Source: Pseudodonghicola flavimaris
GTDB lineage: Bacteria > Pseudomonadota > Alphaproteobacteria > Rhodobacterales > Rhodobacteraceae
Assembly: GCF_030164425.1 (NCBI RefSeq)
Contig: NZ_JASNJD010000002.1
Span: 248,001-312,000, forward strand
Direction: 5' to 3'
DNA length: 64,000 nt
The position numbers and the translations under genes were made by a program. Positions 37,221 through 46,222 of this stretch are shown piece after piece. Within the stretch, counting starts at the first letter, position 1, and every line of letters starts with the position of its first letter. Below the pieces are notes generated by a model that made no database searches, was not told the origin of the DNA, and saw only the letters and a program-made list of their open reading frames with translations.

Positions 37221-37247
37221 CGCGGTCCTCTTTGCTTTCCACTAATC

Positions 37248-37263
37248 ATTGTATATATACAAT
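37248..37263. promoter_or_regulatory. 16-base palindromic operator between iclR and CoA ligase genes
   Basis: ATTGTATATATACAAT is a perfect palindrome, 28 bases from the IclR start. A TTGACA at 37276 could be the -35 of the rightward promoter. The half-site TTGTATA is shared with the sites at 43.06 kb and 47.28 kb. Confidence 0.6.
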
Positions 37264-37369
37264 AATTATAGCGTATTGACAATAACTTATCTGCCTCCTT
37301 ACCGTTGTCAACGTGCCGGACGGTCGCTGTGACAGCGCATGCCGGCCAGGAACGGGAGGAAAACGGAAG

Positions 37370-38929
37370 ATGGCGCGACTGACGGATTACACGTCCTATG
37401 CGGATGCCCAGAGGCACTTCACCAAAGCGGCGCTGTGGGAGCTTTTCGACGGGACGCGGGACCGGTTCAACATCGCCCATGAATGCGTCGACCGTCACGT
37501 TGAGGGCGATCGGGTGGCGCTGCGGATCGCCCATGCCGATGGTCGCGACGAGATCATCAGCTTCGCTGAACTGTCGCGCCGGTCGGCGCAGATCGCGCAT
37601 TTCCTTCGCGCCCGGGGGGTGGAAAAGGGCGACCGCGTCGCGGTGATGATCGACCCCTCGCTGCCGTTCTACGCCACCCTCTTCGGGGCGATGAAAGCCG
37701 GCGCCGTCGCGGTGCCGATGTTCACCCTCTTCGGGCCGGACGGTATCCGCCTGCGGGTTGGCGACTGCGATCCGCAGATCTTCTTCACCAGCGCCGACAA
37801 GGCGCCCGAGGCCGAGGCCGGCGGCGCCAGAAACGTGATCGTCGCCGACCAGGCGTTCCTCGACGGGCTGAACGACCTGCCAGACAGCTTCGACTGGGAC
37901 AGCCGTGGCGACGATCTGGCGGTGCTGCAATACACCTCCGGCACCACCCGGCTGCTGCCCGCCGCGGTGCATCATTCGCATCGCTCCATCGTCACCCTGA
38001 TGGTCGCCGCGCTCTATGCCACCGGCATCCGCCCGGGCGACCGGTTCTTCTGCCCGTCCTCCCCGGCCTGGGGCCACGGTCTGTGGCACGGCACGCTGGC
38101 GCCGTTGGCCATGGGCGTGTCGACCGGCACGTTCTCCGGCAAATTCGATGCGGTGCGGCTGCTGAAGGCGCTGCAGGATTTCCGGATCACCAACCTGACC
38201 GCCGCCGCCACGCATTACCGGATGATGCGCAATTCCGGCGCCGCCGAGCACTACAGCTATTGCTTCGACAAGCTTTCCTTCACCGGTGAGCCGATCGACA
38301 GCGAAACCGCCGCCTATGTCGAACGGATCTTCGGCACCAAGGTGCGCTCGATGTACGGCACCACCGAAATCGGCGTGATCATCGCCAACTACCCCGGCGC
38401 CGACGATCTGGAGGTCCGCGACGGCGCCATGGGCAAGGCGGTGCCGGGAGTCGAGGTCGAGGTGCAGCGCGACGACGGCAGTCGCTGCGACCCCGGCGAG
38501 ACCGGCGAGTTGATGGTGAAGAAATCCGGCACCTGGTTTCCGACCAAGGATCTGGGCCGGGTCGACGCGGATGGGTATTTCTATCACGGTGGCCGGGCCG
38601 ACGATGTCATCATCTCGGCCGGCTGGACCATCGGCGCGGTCGAGGTCGAAGACGCCGTCCTCAGCCATCCGGCGGTGGCCGAATGCGGCGTGATCGGCAC
38701 CCCCGACAGCCTGCGCGGCCAGGTCGTCAAAGCCTATATCATTCTCAAGACGGAAGAGACGCCGGACCTGAAGCAGAGCATTCAGGACCATGTGCGCGCC
38801 AGGCTCGCCCGTCACGAATACCCCCGCCAGATCGAATTCGTCACCGAGCTGCCGAAAACCCCGGCCGGCAAGGTGAACCGCAAAATCCTGCGCGACCAAC
38901 AGGCCGCAAAGCTCGCCTCGGCCGGCTGA
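37370..38929 (+). CDS. AMP-forming acyl-CoA ligase
   Basis: A 519-residue ANL-superfamily enzyme starting at the ATG at 37370 after GGGAGGA. The P-loop is YTSGTTRLLPAAVHH, the adenine site is MYGTTEIG, the hinge Asp is in TKDLGRVDADGYFYHGGRADDVI, and the catalytic Lys is in TPAGKVNRKIL. It resembles acetyl/benzoate-type CoA ligases. It activates the organic acid brought in by the TRAP transporter encoded in the same operon. Substrate unknown; 36 bases separate it from the dehydratase gene. Confidence 0.92.
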   Translation: MARLTDYTSYADAQRHFTKAALWELFDGTRDRFNIAHECVDRHVEGDRVALRIAHADGRDEIISFAELSRRSAQIAHFLRARGVEKGDRVAVMIDPSLPFYATLFGAMKAGAVAVPMFTLFGPDGIRLRVGDCDPQIFFTSADKAPEAEAGGARNVIVADQAFLDGLNDLPDSFDWDSRGDDLAVLQYTSGTTRLLPAAVHHSHRSIVTLMVAALYATGIRPGDRFFCPSSPAWGHGLWHGTLAPLAMGVSTGTFSGKFDAVRLLKALQDFRITNLTAAATHYRMMRNSGAAEHYSYCFDKLSFTGEPIDSETAAYVERIFGTKVRSMYGTTEIGVIIANYPGADDLEVRDGAMGKAVPGVEVEVQRDDGSRCDPGETGELMVKKSGTWFPTKDLGRVDADGYFYHGGRADDVIISAGWTIGAVEVEDAVLSHPAVAECGVIGTPDSLRGQVVKAYIILKTEETPDLKQSIQDHVRARLARHEYPRQIEFVTELPKTPAGKVNRKILRDQQAAKLASAG

Positions 38930-38965
38930 GCGACCCGGCGCAGTCATCTTTCAAGGAGGAACAAG

Positions 38966-40102
38966 ATGAACGACATGACCCGGAAATTTCCGAAAATCAC
39001 CGAGGAGGGGCTGGACGCGCTGCGCGAACGCATCGGCGTCAAGATCGAACGGACCGTCGAGCCCTGGTGCTATGAGGCGACGCGCGACAACATCCGCCAC
39101 TACGCCCATGGCATCGGCGACGACAACCCGCTGTGGTGCGACCCCGACTACGCCAAGGGCACCAGATACGGCGACGTGATCGCACTGCCCAGCTTCCTGT
39201 TCGCGACCAGCCGGATCATCTCGGGCTATGTCGGCGGCCTGCCCGGCGTCCATGCCATGTGGTCCGGCGCCAACTGGAGCTGGCACAAGGTCATCCCGCG
39301 CAATACCGAGTTCCGTACCGAGGCCTATCTGAAGGATCTGATCACCCACGAGACCCGCTTTGCCGGCAAGGCGGTCCAGCAGATCTATCACGTCGATTTC
39401 TACGACGCCAAGACCGGCGATCTGCTGGCCGATGCCGACAGCTGGTGCTTCCGCACCGACCGCGACGCCGCGCGCGAGAACGGCACCAAATACACCGAGG
39501 CCAAGGCCAAGGGGCGCCGCGTCTACACTCAGGAAGAGCTGGACGCTTACTACAAGTATTACGAGCAGGAGCAGATCCGCGGCGCTGAGACCCGCTACTG
39601 GGACGATGTGACCGAGGGCGAAGAGTTGCCCACCATGGTCAAGGGACCGATGACCGCCACCGGCTTCATCGCCTATGCCCAGGGCTGGGGCGGGCTTTAC
39701 ATCCGGGCCAACAAGCTGGCCTGGCAGCTGCAGCAGAAACACCCCAGCGCCGGGATCAAGAACCGTTTCGGCATTCCCGACTGCCCCGAACGGGTCCACT
39801 GGGAAGAGGAATTCGCGCTCGAAGTCGGGGCGCCGGGCGCCTATGACTATGGTCCTGAGCGGACCTCGTGGCTGACCCACCAGATCACCAACTGGATGGG
39901 CGACGACGGCTTCCTGCGTCAGGCCAAATGCCAGGTACGCCGGCACAATCCGGAAGGGGACATCATCCTGATCCACGGCACCGTGACCCGCAAGTTCGAG
40001 GAAGACGGTCGCTATCTGCTGGAAATCCACCAGCGTGCCGAACAGCAGGATGGCGAAACCTCTGCCATCGGATCCGCCATCGTCGAGCTTCCCAAACGCT
40101 GA
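38966..40102 (+). CDS. FAS1-like/MaoC-type acyl dehydratase
   Basis: A 378-residue protein with two hotdog domains. The N-terminal FAS1_DH-like half includes WCYEATRDNIRHYAHGIGDDNPLWCDPDYAKGTRYGDVIALPSF here quoted in parts: RDNIRHYAHGIGDDNPLW and GTRYGDVIALPSF. This is the region holding hydratase Asp/His residues. The C-terminal half is a second, degenerate hotdog. Such enzymes hydrate or dehydrate enoyl/hydroxyacyl-CoA, for example mesaconyl-CoA-type substrates. Context suggests action on the CoA ester made by the upstream ligase. ATG at 38966, ribosome site AAGGAGGA. Confidence 0.87.
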   Translation: MNDMTRKFPKITEEGLDALRERIGVKIERTVEPWCYEATRDNIRHYAHGIGDDNPLWCDPDYAKGTRYGDVIALPSFLFATSRIISGYVGGLPGVHAMWSGANWSWHKVIPRNTEFRTEAYLKDLITHETRFAGKAVQQIYHVDFYDAKTGDLLADADSWCFRTDRDAARENGTKYTEAKAKGRRVYTQEELDAYYKYYEQEQIRGAETRYWDDVTEGEELPTMVKGPMTATGFIAYAQGWGGLYIRANKLAWQLQQKHPSAGIKNRFGIPDCPERVHWEEEFALEVGAPGAYDYGPERTSWLTHQITNWMGDDGFLRQAKCQVRRHNPEGDIILIHGTVTRKFEEDGRYLLEIHQRAEQQDGETSAIGSAIVELPKR

Positions 40103-40143
40103 AGGGAACCGGCGCGTCAACCCACTGGGAGGAGAGGTTGAAC

Positions 40144-40632
40144 GTGTTTGGAACGATCTTGGAGAAAATCGAGGACACCCTGCACCTGCTGGGGTGCCTC
40201 GGCCTGATTGTCGTCGTCGTCCTGATCAACGCGGATATTCTGCTGCGGCTCAGCATCAGCCTGCCGGTGCAGTTCCAGTTCGAGCTGACCGAGCTCTATC
40301 TGATGCCCGCCTTGGCCACGCTGTCGCTGTCGCGGGTGTTCCGCGTCGGCGGTCATCTGGCGCTCGACTTCATGCCCGATCACCTTCCCGGCCTTCTCGG
40401 CGTCATCGTCGGCAAACTGCGGCTGTTGCTGCCCGCTGCCTTCTTCGGTGCCGTCACCTGGATGTCGGGCAAATTCGCGCTGCATGCCTTTACGCATGGG
40501 GACGTCGAATACGGGGTGATCGACTGGCCGCTCGGGTGGGCCTACGCCATCGTGCCTCTGGGGTGCGGTGTTCTGGTCCTGCGGCTGCTCTTCGATGCCC
40601 TGAAACAGGGGGCGCCGGAGCCGACCCGCTGA
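40144..40632 (+). CDS. TRAP transporter small membrane subunit (DctQ type)
   Basis: A 162-residue protein with four membrane helices. INADILLRLSI and FELTELYLMPALATLSLSRVFRVGGHLALDF are the conserved DctQ blocks. The GTG at 40144 has ideal spacing from GGGAGGAG; a TTG at 40138 is possible but too close. It supports the large permease DctM in sodium-driven uptake of an organic acid. It sits between the dehydratase and binding-protein genes in one operon. Confidence 0.9.
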   Translation: MFGTILEKIEDTLHLLGCLGLIVVVVLINADILLRLSISLPVQFQFELTELYLMPALATLSLSRVFRVGGHLALDFMPDHLPGLLGVIVGKLRLLLPAAFFGAVTWMSGKFALHAFTHGDVEYGVIDWPLGWAYAIVPLGCGVLVLRLLFDALKQGAPEPTR

Positions 40633-40658
40633 AATTCTGTCTGGGAGGAGACCGAAGA

Positions 40659-41660
40659 ATGAAACTTGCAAAGAAAGCGATTGCCACTGCGGCAACGGCC
40701 CTGACCCTGGCTGCGGCCGCGGTGCAGGCGGAGACCCTGAGCCTCGGGGATTTCCAGTCGACCAGCCATATCGTGTCGCTGGAGGGCACCACGAAATGGA
40801 TGGCGGCGGTGGAAGAGGCCACCGGGGGCAAGATCACGTTCCACCATTTCCCGTCGCAGCAGGCGGCGAAATCCAAGGCGCAGCTCGACGCGGTGAATAA
40901 TGGCATCCTCGACGCGGCGCTGCTCGGCGCACTCTATCACGCCGAAACGCTGCCGCTGAATTCGGTGGTCGGGCTGCCGGGCTATTACAGCTCCGCGGTG
41001 CAGGGCACCGAGGCCATTCAGGAGATGCTCAAGGCCGGCCCGCTGCGGGACGAGCTGCTGGCTGCCGGCGTGACGCCGATCTTCGGCTTCGTGCTGCCAC
41101 CCTACCAAGTGCTGGCCAAGACACATCTGGGCATGCCGGCCGACTGGAAGGCACTGGACGTGCGCACCTCCGGGGCGACCCAGGCGATGACCGCCCGCAG
41201 CCTCGGCGCGGTGGGGATCTCGATCCCCGGGCCGGAGGTCTATACCGCCGTCGAGCGCGGTCGGCTCGATGCGGTGCTGTTCCCGCTGGCCTCGGTCCCC
41301 GGCTACAAGCTGAACGAGGTGGTCAGCCATATCTCGACCAACGGCTCCTTCGGTGGCTACAGCTTCGTGATGGTGGTGCGCAGCGATCTCTTCGACGGGC
41401 TCGATACCGATGTGCGCGAGAAGATGGTCAGCCTGGGCGCCGAAACGGCGCGGCATGTCGCCAAGGCGCAGGACGACAGCGTCGCCACGCTGATCGAGCA
41501 GTGGAAAGCCGAGGGCATCGACACCTACAGCTTCAGCGCGGCAGAGCTGGAAAGCCTGCGCAGCGCCATGGCACCGGTGACCGCAGACTGGGTGACCCGC
41601 ATGGGCGGAGACAAGGCGAAACAGGTTCTGGAGCGCTACAGCGCCCTGACCAGCCAGTAA
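40659..41660 (+). CDS. TRAP transporter substrate-binding protein (DctP type)
   Basis: A 333-residue periplasmic protein with a signal peptide (MKLAKKAIATAATALTLAAA, cleavage near VQAE). The DctP fold is recognisable from TGGKITFHHFPSQQAAKSKAQLDAVNNGILDAAL, quoted here only as TGGKITFHHFPSQQ and its continuation, and from LDVRTSGATQAMTARSLGAVG, the region that carries the ligand-binding Arg. It captures the acid taken up by the adjacent DctQM. The ATG at 40659 follows GGGAGGAG. Confidence 0.92.
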   Translation: MKLAKKAIATAATALTLAAAAVQAETLSLGDFQSTSHIVSLEGTTKWMAAVEEATGGKITFHHFPSQQAAKSKAQLDAVNNGILDAALLGALYHAETLPLNSVVGLPGYYSSAVQGTEAIQEMLKAGPLRDELLAAGVTPIFGFVLPPYQVLAKTHLGMPADWKALDVRTSGATQAMTARSLGAVGISIPGPEVYTAVERGRLDAVLFPLASVPGYKLNEVVSHISTNGSFGGYSFVMVVRSDLFDGLDTDVREKMVSLGAETARHVAKAQDDSVATLIEQWKAEGIDTYSFSAAELESLRSAMAPVTADWVTRMGGDKAKQVLERYSALTSQ

Positions 41661-41733
41661 ACCCGCCCCTGTCCCCGGAACCCCGGGCGGTCGGTCGCAT
41701 GCGGCCGGCTGCCCGCCAGGAAACCTGTGCCCT

Positions 41734-43023
41734 ATGCTGTCATTCTTCGCCATACTCGCCCTGCTGGCCCTGTTCATGGCCATGCGCATGCCGATTGCCT
41801 TCGCGATGGGGCTGGCCGGCTTCGTCGGACTGGCCGCCCAGCTCGGGCTGCGCCCCGCGCTGGCGGTACTGGAACGCACCTTCTATGATTCCTCCTCCTC
41901 CTTCATCCTGGTTGCGATCCCGCTCTTCATCCTGATGGCGGAGGTCCTGACCGCCGGCGATGTGACCCGGCGGGCGATCTCCGCCTGCCAGGCATGGATC
42001 GGCCATGTCAAAGGCGGCCTGGCCATGGCCACTGTCGGCGCCTCTGTCATTCTGGCCGCACTGGTCGGCAGTTCCACCGCCTCCACCGCAGCGATGGCCG
42101 CCTCCGCCTTTCCACAGATGCGCAGCCATTCCTATTCCCAGCGGCTGGCAGCGGCGGTGGTCTCGGTCGGCGGCACGTTAGCCGTGGTGGTGCCGCCCTC
42201 CATCGTGCTGGTGGTCTATGGCGTGCTGACCGAAACCTCGATCGGCAAGCTCTTCATCGCCGGCATCCTGCCCGGGCTGCTGACCGCGACCGGGCTGGCG
42301 GTGGTGATCAAGCTGATCGCACACACCACGGATCAGGCCCCCAAGGGCGATCCGTTCGTATTCCGGCACGCGGTGAAATCCAGCCGCCACGTGTTGCCGA
42401 TGGTGGCGCTGATGGCGCTGGTGATCGGCGCCATCTACGGCGGCATCGCCTCGCCCTCCGAAGCCGCCGCGCTGGGGGTCATGGGCTCCGTCCTCATCGT
42501 GCTGGCGCAGCGCAGCCTGAGCTTTGCCGATTTCAACCGCAGCGTCTCCGGCGCCATCCGCGCCACCGTGATGATCGTCGCCATCGTCGCCTGTTCGGCG
42601 ATCTTCTCCAACTACCTGGCCTTTACCCGCATCACCCATGCACTGCTGGAATTCGTCGCCAGCACCGAGATGTCGCGGACCACGATCATGGCGATCATCA
42701 TCGTCACGCTGCTGATCATGGGCATGTTTATGGATCAGCTGGCGATCCTGTCCCTGGCGATGCCGCTGGCCTTTCCCACTGCCATGGCGCTGGATTTCGA
42801 TCCGGTCTGGTTCGGCATCGTCGTCACCAAGACGGTGGAGATCGGCCTGCTCACCCCCCCACTGGGCCTGAACGCCTATGTCGCGGCGGCACAGACCGGT
42901 GTGCCGCTGGGCAAGATCTTCCGCGGCCTGCTGCCATTCCTGGCGATGGAGCTCGTCGTACTGCTGCTATTGCTGTTCCTGCCGCAGATCACCCTCTGGT
43001 TGCCGGGCCTGATGCTGCAATAA
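41734..43023 (+). CDS. TRAP transporter large permease (DctM type)
   Basis: A 429-residue membrane protein with about 12 helices, normal length for DctM. Conserved blocks include MPIAFAMGLAGFVGL, GSSTASTAAMAASAFPQM, VPPSIVLVVYGVLTETSIGKLFIAGILPG (in parts) and LGLNAYVAAAQTGVPLG. It is the sodium-coupled transport subunit working with the upstream DctQ and DctP proteins. A 73-base gap separates it from the DctP gene. The GntR regulator follows in the same direction, with its own operator-like site. Confidence 0.95.
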   Translation: MLSFFAILALLALFMAMRMPIAFAMGLAGFVGLAAQLGLRPALAVLERTFYDSSSSFILVAIPLFILMAEVLTAGDVTRRAISACQAWIGHVKGGLAMATVGASVILAALVGSSTASTAAMAASAFPQMRSHSYSQRLAAAVVSVGGTLAVVVPPSIVLVVYGVLTETSIGKLFIAGILPGLLTATGLAVVIKLIAHTTDQAPKGDPFVFRHAVKSSRHVLPMVALMALVIGAIYGGIASPSEAAALGVMGSVLIVLAQRSLSFADFNRSVSGAIRATVMIVAIVACSAIFSNYLAFTRITHALLEFVASTEMSRTTIMAIIIVTLLIMGMFMDQLAILSLAMPLAFPTAMALDFDPVWFGIVVTKTVEIGLLTPPLGLNAYVAAAQTGVPLGKIFRGLLPFLAMELVVLLLLLFLPQITLWLPGLMLQ

Positions 43024-43062
43024 CGCGCCGGGATCGTCCCGCTTGAACCACGACGCCCGTAC

Positions 43063-43074
43063 ATTGTATACGAA
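43063..43074. promoter_or_regulatory. GntR-type operator upstream of the regulator gene
   Basis: ATTGTATACGAA matches the ATTGTATACAAT pattern of VanR/FadR-like GntR proteins at all but two positions. It lies 28 bases before the GntR start, suggesting autoregulation. Confidence 0.55.
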
Positions 43075-43102
43075 AGGCAACAGACGATCCCGGAGCGTTA
43101 GA

Positions 43103-43789
43103 ATGAAAAAACCCCAATCCTCGCGCCCGCTCGGGGCGGCGCATACGGCGCTCTTTCACCAGATTTACGAGGCGCTGCGCGACCGCATCCAGAGCGGAGA
43201 GCTGCGCCCCGGCGACCGGCTGGTGGAGGACCGGCTGGCCGAGGATTTCGGCGTGTCCCGCAACCCCGTGCGCGAAGCGATCCGGATGCTCAGCGCCGAC
43301 GGGCTGATCGAGGTCAACGCCCGGCGCGGCGTCTATATCGCGGTGCCCGATCCGGTGAAAATTCAGGAACTGGTCGAAATCCGCGCCGTGCTGGAAGGCC
43401 ACAATGCCCGGCTGGCCGCGCGGCGGGGCAACCCCAAGCTGCTGGCGGCGGCCGGACGTATCCTCGAACGCGGACAGGCCGCACTGATCGCCGAGAAGAC
43501 GGAGTCGCTCACCCGGCTGAACGACGAATTTCACAGCGCCCTGGCGCGGGCGTCGGAAAATGAGAGCCTGAGCGAGATGCTTGGATCGATGCGGCTGCGG
43601 TCGTCTCTCGGCTTCGCGATGAGCGATCCGGTGGTGCAGGCACAGTCCTGGCAGGAACACGCCGGCATCCTGCAGGCGATCCTCGATGGCGATGAGGACA
43701 CCGCCGAGGCCCTGTCGCGCAGCCATGTGCTGAAGGCCGGCGACAGGGCGAAGGAGCGAGCTGAAACCGCCGCTCAGGCCGCGAGCTGA
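43103..43789 (+). CDS. GntR-family regulator (FCD domain)
   Basis: A 228-residue protein starting at the ATG at 43103 after CGGAGCG. The winged helix (about 10-75) includes GDRLVEDRLAEDFGVSRNPVREAIRMLSADGLIEV in parts, and the all-helical FCD ligand domain follows with EIRAVLEGHNARLAA, NDEFHSALARA and EHAGILQAILDGDEDTAE. Such proteins bind organic acids and repress transport and catabolic operons. It follows the TRAP operon and probably controls it. Its 3' end overlaps the convergent TauE/SafE gene by 16 bases. Confidence 0.93.
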   Translation: MKKPQSSRPLGAAHTALFHQIYEALRDRIQSGELRPGDRLVEDRLAEDFGVSRNPVREAIRMLSADGLIEVNARRGVYIAVPDPVKIQELVEIRAVLEGHNARLAARRGNPKLLAAAGRILERGQAALIAEKTESLTRLNDEFHSALARASENESLSEMLGSMRLRSSLGFAMSDPVVQAQSWQEHAGILQAILDGDEDTAEALSRSHVLKAGDRAKERAETAAQAAS

Positions 43790-44529
43790 CGCAGCAACAG
43801 GATTGCGGCGCTGGCCGCAGCAATCCCCAGCACGATCAGGCGCATGTGGCGGGCCGGCAGGTGGTGGCGCAGCCGCCCGGAGGCCGCGAACCCCAGAAAC
43901 AGCGGTGCCAGCATCGCCAGCCCCAGACCGATTTCATGCGACCCGAAGCGGCCGACCGCCGCCAGCGCCGCGATGGAGATCACCGTGCCGACGGCCAGGA
44001 ACCCGCCGATCGAGGCGCGCAGTTGCGCCGGCGGCACCGATTGATAAACCAGCGCGATCGGCGGCAGCCCGACCGAGGTCAGGGTGCCCATGAAGCCCGA
44101 CAGGGTGCCCGCGATCAGCAGGTTCAGCCGGGTCGGTCGCAGTGGCAGTTTCAGCAGGCTTGCCCCCACCGCCAGCAGGATTACCAGCGCGAAGGTGATC
44201 GCCAGCGCCCGCAGCGGCAGCACCCCGATCAGCAGCGCCGCCGGGACCGAGGCCAGCAGTCGCCCGGTCAACGCATAGCCCAGCCCCGACATGTCCAGCG
44301 CCGAGCGTTCCCGGAAAACCGACATCACCGCGATCACGCAGGAAATCATCAGCAAGGGCCCCGGCACCAGCTCGGGTGCGAAAAGCGCCAGCAGCGGCGA
44401 GGCGACCATGCCGAGCCCGACTCCGCTGAGACCCTGAAGAAACGCGCCGGCGAACACCACCAAGGCAATCAGATGCCATTGCTGGGCCAGCATCTGCTCG
44501 AAGTGCGATACCATAGTCTGTCTTTCCAT
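43774..44529 (-). CDS. TauE/SafE family membrane permease
   Basis: A 251-residue membrane protein with about eight helices. The TauE signature is seen in GAFLQGLSGVGLGMVASPLLALF and the second repeat GTLSGFMGTLTSVGLPPIALVYQ. The family exports sulfite, sulfoacetate or related anions. It is the last gene of a minus-strand unit with the NitT/TauT-type ABC importer. A second ATG at 44514 is also possible. It overlaps gntR tail to tail. Confidence 0.88.
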   Translation of the reverse strand: MERQTMVSHFEQMLAQQWHLIALVVFAGAFLQGLSGVGLGMVASPLLALFAPELVPGPLLMISCVIAVMSVFRERSALDMSGLGYALTGRLLASVPAALLIGVLPLRALAITFALVILLAVGASLLKLPLRPTRLNLLIAGTLSGFMGTLTSVGLPPIALVYQSVPPAQLRASIGGFLAVGTVISIAALAAVGRFGSHEIGLGLAMLAPLFLGFAASGRLRHHLPARHMRLIVLGIAAASAAILLLRQLAA

Positions 44530-44565
44530 ATTGAATGTGGCTGCCCCGCCGCCGGCGGGACAGTC

Positions 44566-45417
44566 TTAGCGGATCAGCCAGGTCTCGGCCTTCTGCACCG
44601 CGAGATAAATCGCGACCGACATCAGGCTGAGGATCACGATCGCGGCCATCACCATGTCCATGCGGAAGATCTGGCTGCCATAGACGATCAGATAGCCCAG
44701 CCCGGCCTTGGAAGCCTGGAATTCGCCGACGATCACCCCGACGAGGCTGAGCCCGACATTGGCCTTGAGCGTCGCCATGAAGGTATGGACATTGCCCGGC
44801 AGCACCACCTTGGTCAGGATCTGGCGCTTGCCCGCCCCGAGAGTGCGCGCCAGCTTGATCTTGTTCGGGTCGGTCTGGCTGAACCCGGTGTAAAGCATCA
44901 GGATGGTGATGAAGAGCGCCACCGCAATCGCCACCGCATAGATCGAGCCCTGCGGCCCCAGCCAGATGTAGAAGATTGGCACCAGCGCGATCTTGGGCAG
45001 CGCATTGCCCACCACCAGGAAGGGATCGAGGATCTTTTCCAGCATCGGCGACAGCCACAGGCAGATCGCCACCACCGTGCCCAGAATCATCGCTACAGCG
45101 AAGCTGATCATGACCTCCAGCAGGGTAACGCCGATATGCAGCCCGAGGTTGCCCTGCGCCAGCAGTTCCAGGAACCCTTCCCAGACTGCCGAGGGGTAGC
45201 TGGTGAGCATTGGGTTCACCAGCCCGGCGCGCGGCGCGACCTCCCACAGCGCGAGAAAGGCGATCAGGATCAGCGCCCGCCCCACCTGCACCTGGCGCCG
45301 GTTGCGGGACTGTCTGTCGATCCAGTTCTGATAAGCCACGCTGGGGCCTGCGATAGAGCCCGTACCTGGGTCTGTGGGGGTACCGGGCGTCGCGGTGGCG
45401 GGAGCGGTCTCAGTCAT
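44566..45417 (-). CDS. ABC transporter permease (NitT/TauT type)
   Basis: A 283-residue membrane protein. After a Pro/Thr-rich cytoplasmic start it has about six helices. The EAA loop is KIKLARTLGAGKRQILTKVVLPGN, followed by MATLKANVGLSLVGVIVGEF, as in SsuC, TauC and ThiX. It forms the pore of the importer with the adjacent ATPase and binding protein. It overlaps the ATPase gene by eight bases. Confidence 0.93.
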   Translation of the reverse strand: MTETAPATATPGTPTDPGTGSIAGPSVAYQNWIDRQSRNRRQVQVGRALILIAFLALWEVAPRAGLVNPMLTSYPSAVWEGFLELLAQGNLGLHIGVTLLEVMISFAVAMILGTVVAICLWLSPMLEKILDPFLVVGNALPKIALVPIFYIWLGPQGSIYAVAIAVALFITILMLYTGFSQTDPNKIKLARTLGAGKRQILTKVVLPGNVHTFMATLKANVGLSLVGVIVGEFQASKAGLGYLIVYGSQIFRMDMVMAAIVILSLMSVAIYLAVQKAETWLIR

Positions 45418-46222
45418 GGTTTTCCATCTCCGTCCAGATCGTGTGGTAATATTCGCGGAACTCGGCAGCTTCCCGCGCCGCCATGCTGCCCGGACGGGTC
45501 GGCCCGGCGCTGGGAAACGTGATCTCGTGAATGCTCTTCAGCCGGCCGGGCCGGGGGCTCAGCACCACCACCCGATCGGCGAGCGCGATCGCCTCGGGGA
45601 TGTCGTGGGTGACCAGTATCGCGGTCTTGCCTTCGCGCCGGATGATCTCGCCGATCTCTTCGGCAATCGACAGCCGGGTCTGGAAATCCAGCGCCGAAAA
45701 CGGCTCGTCCAGCAGAAGGATATCGGGCTCCATGCACATGGTCCGCCCCAGCGCCGCGCGCTGCCGCATGCCGCCCGACAACTGCCCCGGCTTGTGATGC
45801 AGGAACTGGCCCAGCCCGTAGCTGGTCAGGATCCGCTCGGCGCGGGCGCGCGCCGCCGCCAGATCCATGCCGCGGATCTCCGGCCCCAGCAGCGCGTTTT
45901 CCAGAATCGTGCGCCATTCGAACAGGGTGTCCTGCTGCAGCATGAATCCCACCTGCGGCGACGGCCCCCTGACCGGCTTGCCGTCGATCAGCACCTGGCC
46001 GCTGGTCGGATGCATCAGCCCGCTGAGCAGCGACAGCAACGTGGACTTGCCGCAACCCGACTGCCCAACGATGGAGACGAACTCTCCCGGACGGACGGAA
46101 AAGCTCATGTCCTTGACCGCATGGGTTTCCCCCTCATCCGAGAAGTAATGCAGGTTCACCTTGCGGAATTCGACCTTGGGCGGCACCTCGCGGTGCCGCC
46201 CGGGCATCTGTTCTGCGCTCAT
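45410..46222 (-). CDS. ABC transporter ATP-binding protein (NitT/TauT type)
   Basis: A 270-residue ATPase. Walker A is GQSGCGKST, the Q-loop is LQQDTLFEWRTI, the signature is LSGGMRQRAALGR, Walker B is LLLDEPFSALD and the H-loop His is in LVTHDIPEAIAL. All motifs are intact. It energises the importer made with the adjacent permease and binding protein. It overlaps both neighbours (ATGA with the upstream gene), indicating one operon. Confidence 0.95.
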   Translation of the reverse strand: MSAEQMPGRHREVPPKVEFRKVNLHYFSDEGETHAVKDMSFSVRPGEFVSIVGQSGCGKSTLLSLLSGLMHPTSGQVLIDGKPVRGPSPQVGFMLQQDTLFEWRTILENALLGPEIRGMDLAAARARAERILTSYGLGQFLHHKPGQLSGGMRQRAALGRTMCMEPDILLLDEPFSALDFQTRLSIAEEIGEIIRREGKTAILVTHDIPEAIALADRVVVLSPRPGRLKSIHEITFPSAGPTRPGSMAAREAAEFREYYHTIWTEMENHD

